DNA from: Chitinophaga sp. 180180018-3 | Lineage (GTDB): Bacteria; Bacteroidota; Bacteroidia; Chitinophagales; Chitinophagaceae | DNA length: 64,000 nucleotides | Direction of reading: 5' to 3' | Assembly: GCF_037893185.1 (NCBI RefSeq) | Contig: NZ_CP140772.1 | Location: 4,898,001 to 4,962,000 of the forward strand | Shown here: piece after piece, positions 46,589 to 56,734 of the stretch | How positions within the stretch are numbered: position 1 is the stretch's first letter | How the letters are laid out: each line of letters opens with the position of its first letter | Position numbers and translations under genes: made by a program | Notes under the pieces: model-generated | Told to the model about the DNA's origin: nothing | The model's database searches: none | The model's input: the letters and a program-made list of their open reading frames with translations, nothing else

Positions 46589-48190
46589 ATGAAGAAGTAT
46601 ATACGTCAACTACTGCTGATAACCGGACTGATGGCCATTTCCACCGGATGCAAAAAATCGCGCCTCGACCTGGTAGATCAGAGCGCCTACGCCTACGACA
46701 CCTATTTCACCAATATCAGCGCGCTGAACCAGGCTACTATTGCCAGTTACGCCACACTGCTGCATCCCGGATTGTGGGCCAGGGAATACTATTTTATTTT
46801 CGACCTGATGGGGAATGAAGCCAAGCGCGCCAGCTTTTTGCTGGGGGCGGAACAGGAACTGGGTGATTATACCTTTGGTAGCAACAACGCAGATCTGAAT
46901 TCCCTATGGGGCTCCCTCTACCGGATGATCTTCCGCACCAACCTGGTGATGGACCGTGCAGCGGCCTGGAATCCTACCGCCACCGCCGATCGTGCCAAAC
47001 TGAATCAATACCTCGCAGAGGTTAAGTTTCTCCGGGCATATGCGTATTTCCATTTAGTGACCTTATGGGGAGATGTACCGCTGTATACCGACTATCAGAC
47101 CACGCTTCATAATAACTATTTATCCCGCAGCCCTGCAGCTGATGTATGGAAGCAGATAGAAAAAGATCTGACAGAAGCCGCAGGCACCGCGGAATTACCC
47201 ACCGTTTATCCCGCCGCTGAATTGGGCAGGGTCACCAAAGGCGCCGTGATAGCCCTGTTGGGGAAGGTTTACCTGTACCAGAAAAAATGGGCGCTGGCAC
47301 AAACTTCCTTCCAGGCACTGATGGGCGCACCATATACCTATAAACTCGACACCTCATTCGATAATGTTTTCAGCACTACCAATCAGAACACGCCAGAAAA
47401 CATTTTCCAGATCATGAACCAGCAATGGACCGACTGGGCTATTGGCTCCCCCTACTATATGTTTGGCAATGGTGCAGAACAGGTGGGCAAACAAACACAT
47501 ACCGGCCGCGCTATGGAATATGGCTGGAACGACTGGAAGAACGTATACATCAGCAACTCCGCCGTGAAAGCATTCACCTATCCCGATCCCGTAAGCGGTC
47601 AACCGTATACCGATCCCCGCGCTAAATCCACGTTTTATGGCACTACAGCTTCAGGCGGCGAAACCATGTACTGCCAGCAATGCGCTACAGGCTCAAAGCC
47701 CTATCCTTTCGATGCTACCGATCCACAGGGCGACTATCGCTGGAAGAAATATGAGTATTACAATCTCGTTGAAAAATATGGCGATCCTAAAAGCCCCATT
47801 GACGGACAGGTGATCCGCCTGGCTGATGTGATGCTGATGCTGGCTGAATCTTATATTCAGCAGGACAATATGGGCAATGCGCCGCTGGCGCTGATCGACA
47901 GCGTACGTTCCCGTTCCCATGCCGTTTTGTATACAACATTGGGAGATAAAAATAATGCGATGAAAATACTGATGCGCGAACGTCAGCTGGAATTGTGCGG
48001 AGAGCAATGCCGGTATTTCGACCTGTTGAGATGGGGCATCATCAAACAAACCATCAATGCGGAAAAAGCGGCGGAACCAGGTGTAGGCACACAACCTTTC
48101 GAGGATAAACACCTGCTGTTTCCTATTCCCGACGTAGAGAAAAATTACAATCCTAATGTTGCCAAAGACATCAAAAATGGCTGGAATTAA
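46589..48190 (+). CDS. SusD/RagB-type glycan-binding lipoprotein (PUL 3)
   Basis: 533 residues. A lipoprotein signal with ISTGCKKS gives the acylated Cys near residue 21. SusD landmarks are YLAEVKFLRAYAYFHLVTLWGDVP, LGRVTKGAVIALLGKVYLYQKKW, VIRLADVMLMLAESYIQQD, LMRERQLELCGEQCRYFDLLRWG and LLFPIPDVEKNYNPN. The stop overlaps the start of the esterase gene, so the two are translationally coupled. Confidence 0.95.
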   Translation: MKKYIRQLLLITGLMAISTGCKKSRLDLVDQSAYAYDTYFTNISALNQATIASYATLLHPGLWAREYYFIFDLMGNEAKRASFLLGAEQELGDYTFGSNNADLNSLWGSLYRMIFRTNLVMDRAAAWNPTATADRAKLNQYLAEVKFLRAYAYFHLVTLWGDVPLYTDYQTTLHNNYLSRSPAADVWKQIEKDLTEAAGTAELPTVYPAAELGRVTKGAVIALLGKVYLYQKKWALAQTSFQALMGAPYTYKLDTSFDNVFSTTNQNTPENIFQIMNQQWTDWAIGSPYYMFGNGAEQVGKQTHTGRAMEYGWNDWKNVYISNSAVKAFTYPDPVSGQPYTDPRAKSTFYGTTASGGETMYCQQCATGSKPYPFDATDPQGDYRWKKYEYYNLVEKYGDPKSPIDGQVIRLADVMLMLAESYIQQDNMGNAPLALIDSVRSRSHAVLYTTLGDKNNAMKILMRERQLELCGEQCRYFDLLRWGIIKQTINAEKAAEPGVGTQPFEDKHLLFPIPDVEKNYNPNVAKDIKNGWN

Positions 48191-49655
48191 TACCCTTGTG
48201 AGAAAAACGGGCCTCCTGATGGCGGTGGCCTGCTATTCCTATACTGCACACGCCGAAGTAAAACTACCACAATTGTTTTCAGACAATATGGTATTGCAGC
48301 GGAACGCGCCTATCCCCATCTGGGGATGGGCCGCTGCCGGCGAAAAGGTTACCGTGCGTTTTAATAAACAGGTGAAAACCATCAGAGCCGGAAAAGATGG
48401 GCGCTGGCAGCTGCAACTCAACGCAGAAGCAGCCGGAGGCCCCTATGAGCTTGATGTGAAAGGCGACAATGATCTGCTGATCCGCAATGTGCTGGTAGGT
48501 GAAGTATGGATATGTTCCGGCCAGTCGAACATGGAGTTTGCTTTAAAGAATGTGCAAAACAATGCAGAAGAAATCAAGGCCGCTAATTATCCGCAGATCC
48601 GGGAGCTCACCGTACCAAGAAATACCAGCCTGACGCCGCAACCCGATATTCTGCCGGCATCGTGGAAAGTATGTACGCCTGAAACTGCCGGCACCTTCAG
48701 TGCGGTTGCTTATTTTTTTGCACGCAAACTACAGGAGGAATTACATGTGCCCATAGGCCTCATCCACAGCAGCTGGGGCGGCACCAACGTAGAAACATGG
48801 ACCAGCACAGCCGCGTTGTCGACAGATCCTGACTTCAAAGAACTCCCGGCAATAACCGCTGATAAAATAAAAGCTGGCCTTCCATCCAATTCCCCGAATA
48901 GTTTTCCTTCGCAGTTGTTCAATGCCATGTTGTCGCCCCTGATTCCGTACGGTATTCGCGGCGCTATCTGGTACCAGGGAGAAGCCAACGCCGATCGTGC
49001 TTTTCAATACCGGCGTACGTTTCCACTGATGATCAACGACTGGCGGGAACATTGGCATGAGGGCGATTTCCCGTTTTATTTTGTGCAGATATCTTCTTTC
49101 AATCCCAGTGGCCGGATGCTGTTAACCGGCAGCCGGTGGGCGGAGCTGAGAGAAGCGCAGTTACTCACCCTCTCCCTGCCTAATACAGGCATGGCCGTTA
49201 CTACCGACATCGGCAATCCAACCGATGTACATCCTGCCAACAAACAGGATGTGGGTTTGCGGTTAGCACTGAATGCGTTACAAAAAACCTATGGCAGGAA
49301 TGTAGTGCCGTGTGGACCAATCTATCAATCCATCTACATAAAAAATTCAACAGCTATCCTGCACTTCAGTAATACAGGAAGCGGCTTAGTTGCACAAAAC
49401 AGGTATGGCTATCTGCAGGGATTTCAGATAGCAGGTGCGGATCAGCAATTTAAATGGGCAAAAGCGGATTTACAGGGCGATAGCGTGATCGTTTATAACG
49501 AAACAGTAACCGCCCCTGTAGCCGTACGATATGGATGGACAGACGACGCCATGGAAGCAAATTTATACAACAAGGAAGGCTTGCCCGCTACTCCGTTCAG
49601 AACCGACCATTGGGACGGATTAACTACCGATAAGAAATATAATATAGCAAGATAA
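48177..49655 (+). CDS. Sialate-O-acetylesterase-type carbohydrate esterase (PUL 3)
   Basis: About 492 residues from the ATG at 48177, which overlaps the susD stop by 14 bases; an ATG at 48156 in the same frame is further inside susD. The signal peptide ends near TAHAE. The SGNH/SASA domain shows the nucleophile in VWICSGQSNMEFALKN, the GIRGAIWYQGEANAD block and the late Asp/His motif in NPTDVHPANKQDVG. Despite the name, PUL-encoded members remove acetyl groups from plant glycans. With a GH74-like enzyme next door, deacetylation of xyloglucan is a fair guess. Confidence 0.88.
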   Translation: MAGINTLVRKTGLLMAVACYSYTAHAEVKLPQLFSDNMVLQRNAPIPIWGWAAAGEKVTVRFNKQVKTIRAGKDGRWQLQLNAEAAGGPYELDVKGDNDLLIRNVLVGEVWICSGQSNMEFALKNVQNNAEEIKAANYPQIRELTVPRNTSLTPQPDILPASWKVCTPETAGTFSAVAYFFARKLQEELHVPIGLIHSSWGGTNVETWTSTAALSTDPDFKELPAITADKIKAGLPSNSPNSFPSQLFNAMLSPLIPYGIRGAIWYQGEANADRAFQYRRTFPLMINDWREHWHEGDFPFYFVQISSFNPSGRMLLTGSRWAELREAQLLTLSLPNTGMAVTTDIGNPTDVHPANKQDVGLRLALNALQKTYGRNVVPCGPIYQSIYIKNSTAILHFSNTGSGLVAQNRYGYLQGFQIAGADQQFKWAKADLQGDSVIVYNETVTAPVAVRYGWTDDAMEANLYNKEGLPATPFRTDHWDGLTTDKKYNIAR

Positions 49656-49658
49656 TCC

Positions 49659-49701
49659 ACTAACGCGTTGCGCCATTAAAAAGCCAACGCGTTAGTTCTT
49701 T
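49659..49701 (+). terminator. Hairpin after the esterase gene
   Basis: A perfect 12-base stem (49659-49670 with 49685-49696) with a 14-base A-rich loop is followed by TCTTT, just after the stop codon and before the 1819-residue gene. This suggests the large gene has its own promoter. Confidence 0.7.
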
Positions 49702-49827
49702 GGGATCTCACCCATCTCAATACTGCCAAAATCTGTTTACTACGGATATGACTATACGTTGTTACGAAAGGCCATAAGCACGAAAGCATAAACCAGGAGC
49801 ATCTAAAAAACCCTTAACAATTCCCTT

Positions 49828-52800
49828 ATGAAAATGAAAAAGGTCTACTACGCCTTACTATTAACAATTTTCTATCTGACCGTTTCGCGGGAAGTACACG
49901 CGCAGGCGTACACCTGGAACCAGGTCAGGATAGGTGGGTCTGGTGCGCTGCCCTCTTTTGTGGCACACCCGGCAGTCCCAGATCTTTATTTCATCACCAC
50001 CGACGTGGGCACTCCTTACCGGTGGAATAAGAACCTGCTGAAGTGGGAGCATTTAATGTTATTTAATAAGATCCCTGTCAACTATTGGGCATGGGATGGG
50101 AACGAGCGTTGCGGCAGCCTCGGCGTAGACCCCAATGACGCCAGCGGTAACATACTGTATGCGACGGTAGAATATGCCGCCGGTCCGGGGCCTGGTAAAG
50201 GAAACCATAATCCGGGTACTATCCTGAAGAGTACCGACAGGGGAGATTCCTGGACAGACCTGCATGTGCCGATTATAGTACGTCCCAACGAAACACAAGG
50301 CTACGGAGATCGCATACAGGTAGATCCGGCCAACAGTAACCGTGTATGGGTGGCCACGGATCAAAATGGCGTCTGGCAATCGAATGATGCCGGCGCCACC
50401 TGGTCGCAGTTAAGCGCCCTCACTACATCGGGCATCTGCTCTTTTATTCTTTTCGACAAAAGCGCTGGCACTACTACTATCAACGGGGCGAATGTGAGCA
50501 GCCGGATTTATGTTGGCCGCCCTACGGGTGTATGGGTATCAAACGACGGCGGCGTTTCATTCACCCTGATGAGCAACAGCCCTCTGTTGCCGATGCGGGC
50601 CACAATCAACACGGATGGCACCCTGTATGTGTCTGCCGGTAACGGTACTGCCTTAAAGGCGGTGTTCAAATATAAGACCGGCAGCTGGCAGAATATCTCT
50701 CCGGTTGTTTTAACTGCCAATGATAGCACCATCGTATTCTCTAAAGTGGCAGTAAACCCCGCCAATTCAAACGAGATTATTGTCACTACCCGCGGTAACT
50801 GGCAAAAAGATCCTTATTATATTTCAAGAGATGGTGGCGGTACTTATACGGCAGGGAAGTACACCCGCGATAATTCCGAAGCACCACAATCCGCAAATGA
50901 TGGCGCCAGCTATGGCGATCCCGCACATAATGCGTTTGGGTATACCTGGGATCCGTTTTATCCGAACAGGGTATGGATTAATGATCAACTGGATATATTG
51001 TCGACAGATAACATCTTCGACCCGATTAGCAACTGGAAAGTCCGTGTAACAGGCCTGGAAGAGATCATGGTAATAGGCCCCATGACAGCGCCTCCCAGTA
51101 GCAAAAGCCTCCTGCTTACCGTTACTGCAGATGTTGGCGGCGCCAGCCATCGCTCTCTTACCGACCCATTGTACCAGGGTGCAGTTTCATATACCTCCCT
51201 GCGCAGCAATATTTTCACTGCATTTGAAATGCAGTCAGTGGCATTCCAGTACACCGATCCTGATTTCCAGGTACGCGTGGGCAGCGATGGTCCCGGTAAT
51301 AATGATCCCAGCTCAGCACGTGCAGGCTACTCCACCGATGGCGGCGATACCTACACCCGTTTTGCAAAGGTCCCCGGTGTACGCGGGCGTGTAGCCGTAT
51401 CGGCCAATCGCAGGAACATTCTCTGGCTCACCCAAAATGATAACAATAACCTCGGCAACGTTTATTGGTCATCCGACCTGGGCAGTACCTGGACAAAATC
51501 CACCGGCCTTACCCCAGGAATCCTGCATTCGGGCGACCAGTGGCAGATACTCCCCGGAGAAAATCATCTGGTCGCAGATAAGGTAAATGGCGATTATTTC
51601 TACATCTGGGATCGCGGCAATTTTTATGTAAGTGCCGATGGTGGAAAATCATTTCAGCAAACAGCCGCGAAGGGGCTTGCCGCAAATGCCGGCACCGCTC
51701 CCGATGGCTCTGCATATCCCACCAACTCCAATGTAGAGGCGACACCAGGAAAAACAGGAGATGTATGGATTGCATTTTACAGTGACGATTTAACATACAA
51801 CGGCCTTTTCCATACGTCGGACACCGGCAGAACATTCACCAGAGTGGGTGATGCTAACTTTAAACCTAAATGGATAGCTGCCGCCATGTCTGACACCACG
51901 GCCAATGCGCACCTGGCATTGTACGTCACCAGCCAGGCCGCCGCTATCAATGGCATTTACTATGGCGCCTTCCGTTCCGATGATACCGGTCGTACCTGGG
52001 TCACCATCGCAGACCGGTTACCAGGTGTGGCCCCGAATATTACTGCGGACAACAAGGGAAGAATGTTTGTTTCCGCCCTCGGAAATGGCATCTTTTTCGG
52101 TGCGCCGGCAGGCGGCCCTGTTCAGTCGGTAACCGTTACCAATGCCGCGTCGGACACCATTGTAACAGGCTTCTCCGTGAAGCTGAATGTGACGCTTACG
52201 CCCACCTACCCTTCTAATCCGACCGTTACCTGGAGCACGTCGGATACGACGATCGCTAAAGTGGATCAATACGGAAAAGTTAGCGGTGTGGGTGCAGGTA
52301 CCGTCACGATCACGGCCACGTCGGTTGATGGCGGGAAAACAGGCACGCGACAGATCGTCGTCATTCCGCCCACGATATCCACGGGCATTACGATAGACAG
52401 TATACTGTATGGCGCCATGAATACACCGAAGCAAATTACCACGGCTATTGTACCTGCCAATACCACCAATAAAACCCTGAACTGGTCGGTAGCGGATAGT
52501 ACGATCGCCAAAGTGGATGCCAGCGGCGTGATCATTGGCTTAAAGCAGGGCACTACCACTATTACTGTTTCCACCGCCGATGGAGGTGTTACCAAAACGG
52601 TGCAGTTGATTATAAACACGACCGTGACAGCTATCAACGCAGGCAGCACAGCCACTACAGGGAACCCGGCAACGCCGTATCAGACGGTGAATCTTGGCCA
52701 GTATATCCCCGAAGGGCCTGCAGGATCCGATAAACTATGGAATGCAGGATATACCTGGAATGTCCACAATACCGCAACGATGGACCTGAGCCAGGTAACC

Positions 52801-55287
52801 ACGCCTGCACCACGCCAGGTGTATGAGTATATGCGCATCTCCAAAAATAGTTCAGGCCAGCTGCGTTATTATTTCCGCAACCTGATTCCCAATGCCAACT
52901 ATTCGCTGCGCCTGCACTTCCTGGAGTCCAGCGATGTTGACAAGCTAAACCGGGTATTTACCGTGAAAACCGGCATCGACAGCCTCGTCAGCTTCAACCC
53001 TTACCAGGCGGCGGGCAATAAACTGAACGCTGTCATTACACGCACCATTCAGGGAAAAACAGATAACTCAGGTGTGTTATCAGTGGTCTTCATTCCTAAA
53101 GTGGGCACCTACGATCCCTACATGGCGTCTGTAGCTGCCCTCGAAGCGATGATCATCCCGCTGCAGGCCATCAGCATTAATTCAGACAGCAGCAATTTGT
53201 ATGTAAGCTACAAAGACACGCTGAAACTGACCACCACGCCGGTAAATGCCACCAACCGGAATATGGTATACAAGTCGTCTAACGACAGTATTGCTACAGT
53301 AGACCTCAACGGAGTGGTAACAGGAAAAGCAGCAGGCACGGTAACCATCACCGCTACTTCTGTGGAAAGCGGCTTTGTTGCTACCAAAACCTATACGGTT
53401 ATCTACATACCCGTTACCGCCTTAACGCTGGATAGCACAGCTGCCAATGTATTCGTAGGCGCCACGCTGCAGCTCCATACCACCATCAGCCCGGCAAACG
53501 CCAGCAATAAAGGAGTGGTATGGACTTCATCGGATACTACATTGGCCAAAGTAAGCAACGCCGGTCTTATCAGCGGTATCAAACAAGGCAATGTTATAGT
53601 AACCGCTACGTCAGTCGATAACCCGGTTATTGCTGCCACCTCCGGTATTCACGTAGCCAATGTACTGGCCACCGGCCTTACATTGAAACCAGCTACCGCC
53701 ATCATCGGCGAGCGGGATACGCTGCGGGTAAACGTTACATTCCTGCCGGCAAATACTTCCATCAAAAAAGTAACCTGGAGCAGTTCCGATCCAACATTGG
53801 ATACCGTTGACAGTGCAGGTCTTATCTCAGCCATTAAACATGGTACTGTAACCATCACCGTTAATACACAAGACAGCTCCGGCGTGTCCGCTACCTTACC
53901 GGTAACAGTGGTACCGTATGATTCGTGCGGAGGTATACCCAATTATGGTTTTGAAAGCGGCCTTGTTAACTGGATAGCCTATAGAAATAGTGTTGCAACA
54001 CCGGGCGCTGTAACCGCCGTTAGCGGGCAAGGCCATTCCGGCGACAAAGCAGCTGCACTGGGTAGCAGCGCTGTAGTTATTTCTATGAACATAAAGGATT
54101 CCGTAGCCGTGAGAGGCGGCAGTATCATCGTACTTAGCCAATGGGTGAAAATAAACAAAGACGCCGCTGGTTACCCGTATTGGGGAGGATATGGTGTTGG
54201 TTTTGTGGATAGCCTGGGTAACGTTACAGGCAGCAACGCTTCCTATCAAAAACAGATCACCAATGTGCCAGCGTACCAGGAAACCTGGGCCCAGATAAGA
54301 GACACCATCAATGTACCTGACACCGCCACCGGGCTTACATATTGGGTGTCTAAGGTAGGCCCAGGCACTGTATGGGTAGATGATTATTGTATCCAGGTTT
54401 TGAAGACCAATAAATCGGCGGTTTATGGTATCAATTCCGGTACCTCCAGCACGCCTCCTGGTCCGTATGACAGCACCACTTTTGCACAATATGTTCCTGA
54501 AGGCCCCGGTGGCCCCACTGGTACGGGTAAACTATGGTATGCCGGTTATACCTGGGTACAAAGCGTGCCTTCGTCTGTAGACGTGTCGCAGGTAACAGAC
54601 CCCGCTCCTCCGCAGGTATACCAGTACATGCGGGTATTCAAAGACAATATCACCCAGATGCGTTATTACCTGGGCGGACTTACGCCTAATACCCTTTATG
54701 CGATTCGCATGCACTTCGTAGAGCCGCAGGATGCACAGAAAAGCAATAGGATATTCAGCGTAAGAGCCACCAATAGCCTCGACAGCCTGACGGACTTCAA
54801 TATATACCAGGCCGCCGGCAATAAGCTGAATACCGTTGTTATAAAAACCATCCGGGCAAGAACAGACACCGCAGGTATGATACAGGTATATTTCTATCCT
54901 AAAAAGGGGTTGTATGATCCTTACAGTGGCTCCATAGCGGCTATTGAGGTGCGTACAACCTCTCCGGGAGATACGCTGCAAAGTCTGAGTCAAAGTACCA
55001 GTACAATGGTACTGGTCGACAATAAATTAAATACTCACCCTAAGCTGGATTTCACCACAACGGTATATCCGAATCCTTCCGGTGATGTGTTTAATGTAAG
55101 AATGACATCTGCTTCGAAAATGCCGGCGCTGCTGATGATTGTGAATAACAGCGGCAGTGTGGTTTATTCGACGAGGATCAATGCTGGTGAATATTATCAG
55201 CTTGGTCAGGATTTGAAGCCTGGTGTTTATTATATTAATATCAGCCAGGGCGCGCAGAGTAAAACGATGAAAGTAGTGAAGCAGTAG
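49828..55287 (+). CDS. T9SS-secreted multidomain GH74-like propeller protein (PUL 3)
   Basis: 1819 residues with signal peptide to about residue 26. The two seven-bladed propellers of the GH74/xyloglucanase type fill about 28-760: YTWNQVRIGGSGALPSF, FITTDVGTPYRWN, repeated Asp boxes such as STDRGDSW, SNDAGATW and STDGGDTY. Two BIG2-like Ig domains (about 764-932), a malectin-like domain (about 935-1110), three BIG2-like domains (about 1113-1362), a jelly-roll CBM-like domain (about 1367-1528), a second malectin-like domain (about 1531-1710) and a T9SS sorting tail (TVYPNPSGDVFNV, ending PGVYYINISQG) follow. It would be exported to the cell surface or medium by type IX secretion. Catalytic Asp residues were not verified. 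Confidence 0.85.
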   Translation: MKMKKVYYALLLTIFYLTVSREVHAQAYTWNQVRIGGSGALPSFVAHPAVPDLYFITTDVGTPYRWNKNLLKWEHLMLFNKIPVNYWAWDGNERCGSLGVDPNDASGNILYATVEYAAGPGPGKGNHNPGTILKSTDRGDSWTDLHVPIIVRPNETQGYGDRIQVDPANSNRVWVATDQNGVWQSNDAGATWSQLSALTTSGICSFILFDKSAGTTTINGANVSSRIYVGRPTGVWVSNDGGVSFTLMSNSPLLPMRATINTDGTLYVSAGNGTALKAVFKYKTGSWQNISPVVLTANDSTIVFSKVAVNPANSNEIIVTTRGNWQKDPYYISRDGGGTYTAGKYTRDNSEAPQSANDGASYGDPAHNAFGYTWDPFYPNRVWINDQLDILSTDNIFDPISNWKVRVTGLEEIMVIGPMTAPPSSKSLLLTVTADVGGASHRSLTDPLYQGAVSYTSLRSNIFTAFEMQSVAFQYTDPDFQVRVGSDGPGNNDPSSARAGYSTDGGDTYTRFAKVPGVRGRVAVSANRRNILWLTQNDNNNLGNVYWSSDLGSTWTKSTGLTPGILHSGDQWQILPGENHLVADKVNGDYFYIWDRGNFYVSADGGKSFQQTAAKGLAANAGTAPDGSAYPTNSNVEATPGKTGDVWIAFYSDDLTYNGLFHTSDTGRTFTRVGDANFKPKWIAAAMSDTTANAHLALYVTSQAAAINGIYYGAFRSDDTGRTWVTIADRLPGVAPNITADNKGRMFVSALGNGIFFGAPAGGPVQSVTVTNAASDTIVTGFSVKLNVTLTPTYPSNPTVTWSTSDTTIAKVDQYGKVSGVGAGTVTITATSVDGGKTGTRQIVVIPPTISTGITIDSILYGAMNTPKQITTAIVPANTTNKTLNWSVADSTIAKVDASGVIIGLKQGTTTITVSTADGGVTKTVQLIINTTVTAINAGSTATTGNPATPYQTVNLGQYIPEGPAGSDKLWNAGYTWNVHNTATMDLSQVTTPAPRQVYEYMRISKNSSGQLRYYFRNLIPNANYSLRLHFLESSDVDKLNRVFTVKTGIDSLVSFNPYQAAGNKLNAVITRTIQGKTDNSGVLSVVFIPKVGTYDPYMASVAALEAMIIPLQAISINSDSSNLYVSYKDTLKLTTTPVNATNRNMVYKSSNDSIATVDLNGVVTGKAAGTVTITATSVESGFVATKTYTVIYIPVTALTLDSTAANVFVGATLQLHTTISPANASNKGVVWTSSDTTLAKVSNAGLISGIKQGNVIVTATSVDNPVIAATSGIHVANVLATGLTLKPATAIIGERDTLRVNVTFLPANTSIKKVTWSSSDPTLDTVDSAGLISAIKHGTVTITVNTQDSSGVSATLPVTVVPYDSCGGIPNYGFESGLVNWIAYRNSVATPGAVTAVSGQGHSGDKAAALGSSAVVISMNIKDSVAVRGGSIIVLSQWVKINKDAAGYPYWGGYGVGFVDSLGNVTGSNASYQKQITNVPAYQETWAQIRDTINVPDTATGLTYWVSKVGPGTVWVDDYCIQVLKTNKSAVYGINSGTSSTPPGPYDSTTFAQYVPEGPGGPTGTGKLWYAGYTWVQSVPSSVDVSQVTDPAPPQVYQYMRVFKDNITQMRYYLGGLTPNTLYAIRMHFVEPQDAQKSNRIFSVRATNSLDSLTDFNIYQAAGNKLNTVVIKTIRARTDTAGMIQVYFYPKKGLYDPYSGSIAAIEVRTTSPGDTLQSLSQSTSTMVLVDNKLNTHPKLDFTTTVYPNPSGDVFNVRMTSASKMPALLMIVNNSGSVVYSTRINAGEYYQLGQDLKPGVYYINISQGAQSKTMKVVKQ

Positions 55288-55305
55288 GGATTAAACTAAA
55301 AAGAG

Positions 55306-55346
55306 AAAAGCTGTCTCATAAGTAAATGAGGCAGCTTTTTCTTTTT
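55306..55346. terminator. Bidirectional terminator after the GH74-like gene
   Basis: AAAAGCTG-CTCAT and ATGAG-CAGCTTTT pair in a 14-base stem (55306-55319 with 55326-55339) with one wobble, followed by a T-rich run. It also serves the convergent universal stress gene. A close copy lies in the relic at 56677-56726. Confidence 0.88.
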
Positions 55347-55390
55347 TGAAGACAACCATTGCTTCAATAACAGGTGGATGTGTATCATCC

Positions 55391-56206
55391 TTATTCATGT
55401 GCAACAAAAACCGGCAACCTGTGTTCGTTTATTATTTCGGTGGCAAAACTTCTCCTGAATAGTTCTGACAGCGCTGAGCGGGCAAAAGATCCGCATACGA
55501 GCATCGGCTTTTCAATTCCCGCCATCCAGGTATCGAAATATTTTTTGGCGGTTCCTTCCAGCTTATGAATAGTGAGGTCAGCAAAATGTGCTCCCACTAA
55601 CTCTTCCACCAATTGTATATCGGGAATAGCCGCATTCTCTTTATCTGTAGCATATACGAGGATGGCGTTTTTCTGAGAAAGCTCCGGCATCAGGCTACAG
55701 AATGATTTAATAGCAAATGCAGACTGTTCACTTCCATCATAGGCCAGCACTATATTTTCCGGAAAATATGAATGCTCCGGGATCAGCAGCGTAGGGCACT
55801 CCGCACTATGCAGTGCGATTTTCAGATACTCGTTGGGAACTTCGGTGCCCAGGTTTTCATAAAATTTTTCGCTTCCCAGTATTAACAGATCAGTAAAACG
55901 TGTTTCCTTTTTTAACTCCTGCATAGAAGAGTAATATGCTATTTTATGCACCCTATATTCAATATGTTTCCGAACACATTCCTGCTCAAAGGCCGCTATA
56001 TTTTCCTGCACCAGTTCGTTGCTATAACTTTCCAAAGTGGGTTCAAAAGCAGAGCCAAGTGAGGCATTCAGGGAGGGAGAAAAATCCATTTTAGGTAAAA
56101 ATGCGCCAATCAGCAATAGAGGTTGTATCTCATTCAGCTGGCTGACGAATTCAAATGCACCTTTGGAAAAATGGGCGCCATCCATCGCCAATAATACTTT
56201 TTTCAT
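55391..56206 (-). CDS. Universal stress protein with two Usp domains
   Basis: 271 residues, two tandem Usp folds. The first starts MKKVLLAMDGAHFSKGAFEF and ends LILGSEKFYENLG; the second starts NIVLAYDGSEQSAFAIKSF and ends LVCGSFARSALSELFRRSF. The second half keeps a G-S-x-x-R-S-type nucleotide loop, and the first is degenerate (GSEKFYEN). Cytosolic stress and stasis protein, often induced by low oxygen in Bacteroidota. Stands alone; no clear promoter was found upstream. Confidence 0.9.
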   Translation of the reverse strand: MKKVLLAMDGAHFSKGAFEFVSQLNEIQPLLLIGAFLPKMDFSPSLNASLGSAFEPTLESYSNELVQENIAAFEQECVRKHIEYRVHKIAYYSSMQELKKETRFTDLLILGSEKFYENLGTEVPNEYLKIALHSAECPTLLIPEHSYFPENIVLAYDGSEQSAFAIKSFCSLMPELSQKNAILVYATDKENAAIPDIQLVEELVGAHFADLTIHKLEGTAKKYFDTWMAGIEKPMLVCGSFARSALSELFRRSFATEIINEHRLPVFVAHE

Positions 56207-56571
56207 ATTCTTTTATTTAAACAGATGACTTAGCAGAATTGTAATAATCCCCTCGCTTATTGCAGTCTGTCTTGTTTATGCAGCGCTGTATTCACATTAT
56301 TATTTGTCCATCTTTTCAACTGCGGCAAACGGTTAATTGCTGTTTCTATTATCCAATGGCATACTACAACTCTGGCAAATTTTATTATTCCCCATAGTTA
56401 TATTATTTATGATTAACTAAAGATACCTCCGGGGTACAAAGCAATATATGACCCGGATTAGTATATAACCTGACTTTCGTCAGGATTAAGGTGGTGACTG
56501 GATTTCTTATGCTGCTGTGCCTGTTACTTTCACTCACGATACAACTTATGACAACCTTTGTGTAATGACAC

Positions 56572-56666
56572 CTGATATTGTTTTGCGCCAGCTGCAGCCT
56601 GGTGTTTATTATATTAATATCAGCCAGGGCAGGCAGAGTAAGACGATGAAGGTGGCGAAGCAGTAG
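56572..56666 (+). pseudogene. T9SS sorting-tail relic joined to a kynA-derived 26-mer
   Basis: 56572-56597 is identical to 59730-59755 inside kynA. From 56597 to the stop at 56664-56666 the frame reads LQPGVYYINISQGRQSKTMK and then VAKQ-stop, the same as the last residues of the 1819-residue protein (34 identical bases from 55218 onward, then scattered changes). No start or body exists, so this is the tail of a deleted secreted gene or a partial duplication. Confidence 0.75.
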
Positions 56667-56676
56667 GGGTTAAACT

Positions 56677-56726
56677 AAACAAAGAAAAGCTGTCTCATTG
56701 ATCTATGAGGCAGCTTTTCTTTGTTT
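56677..56726. terminator. Bidirectional terminator of the relic and the SDR gene
   Basis: A 22-base stem with a single wobble pair (56677-56698 with 56705-56726) and a 6-base loop follows the relic stop. It is a copy of the terminator at 55306 and now ends the convergent SDR gene. Confidence 0.9.
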
Positions 56727-56734
56727 TGGGAACA

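Larger units (their letters stand above)
56207..56734. other. 528-base gap with a rearrangement scar
   Basis: No intact gene. 56207-56570 shows no coding signal apart from a 6-base hairpin CCTGAC-TTTC-GTCAGG (56469-56484). From 56572 the sequence is a mosaic: a 26-base identical match to kynA, then a T9SS tail with terminator copied from the PUL 3 gene or a lost relative. Confidence 0.7.
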
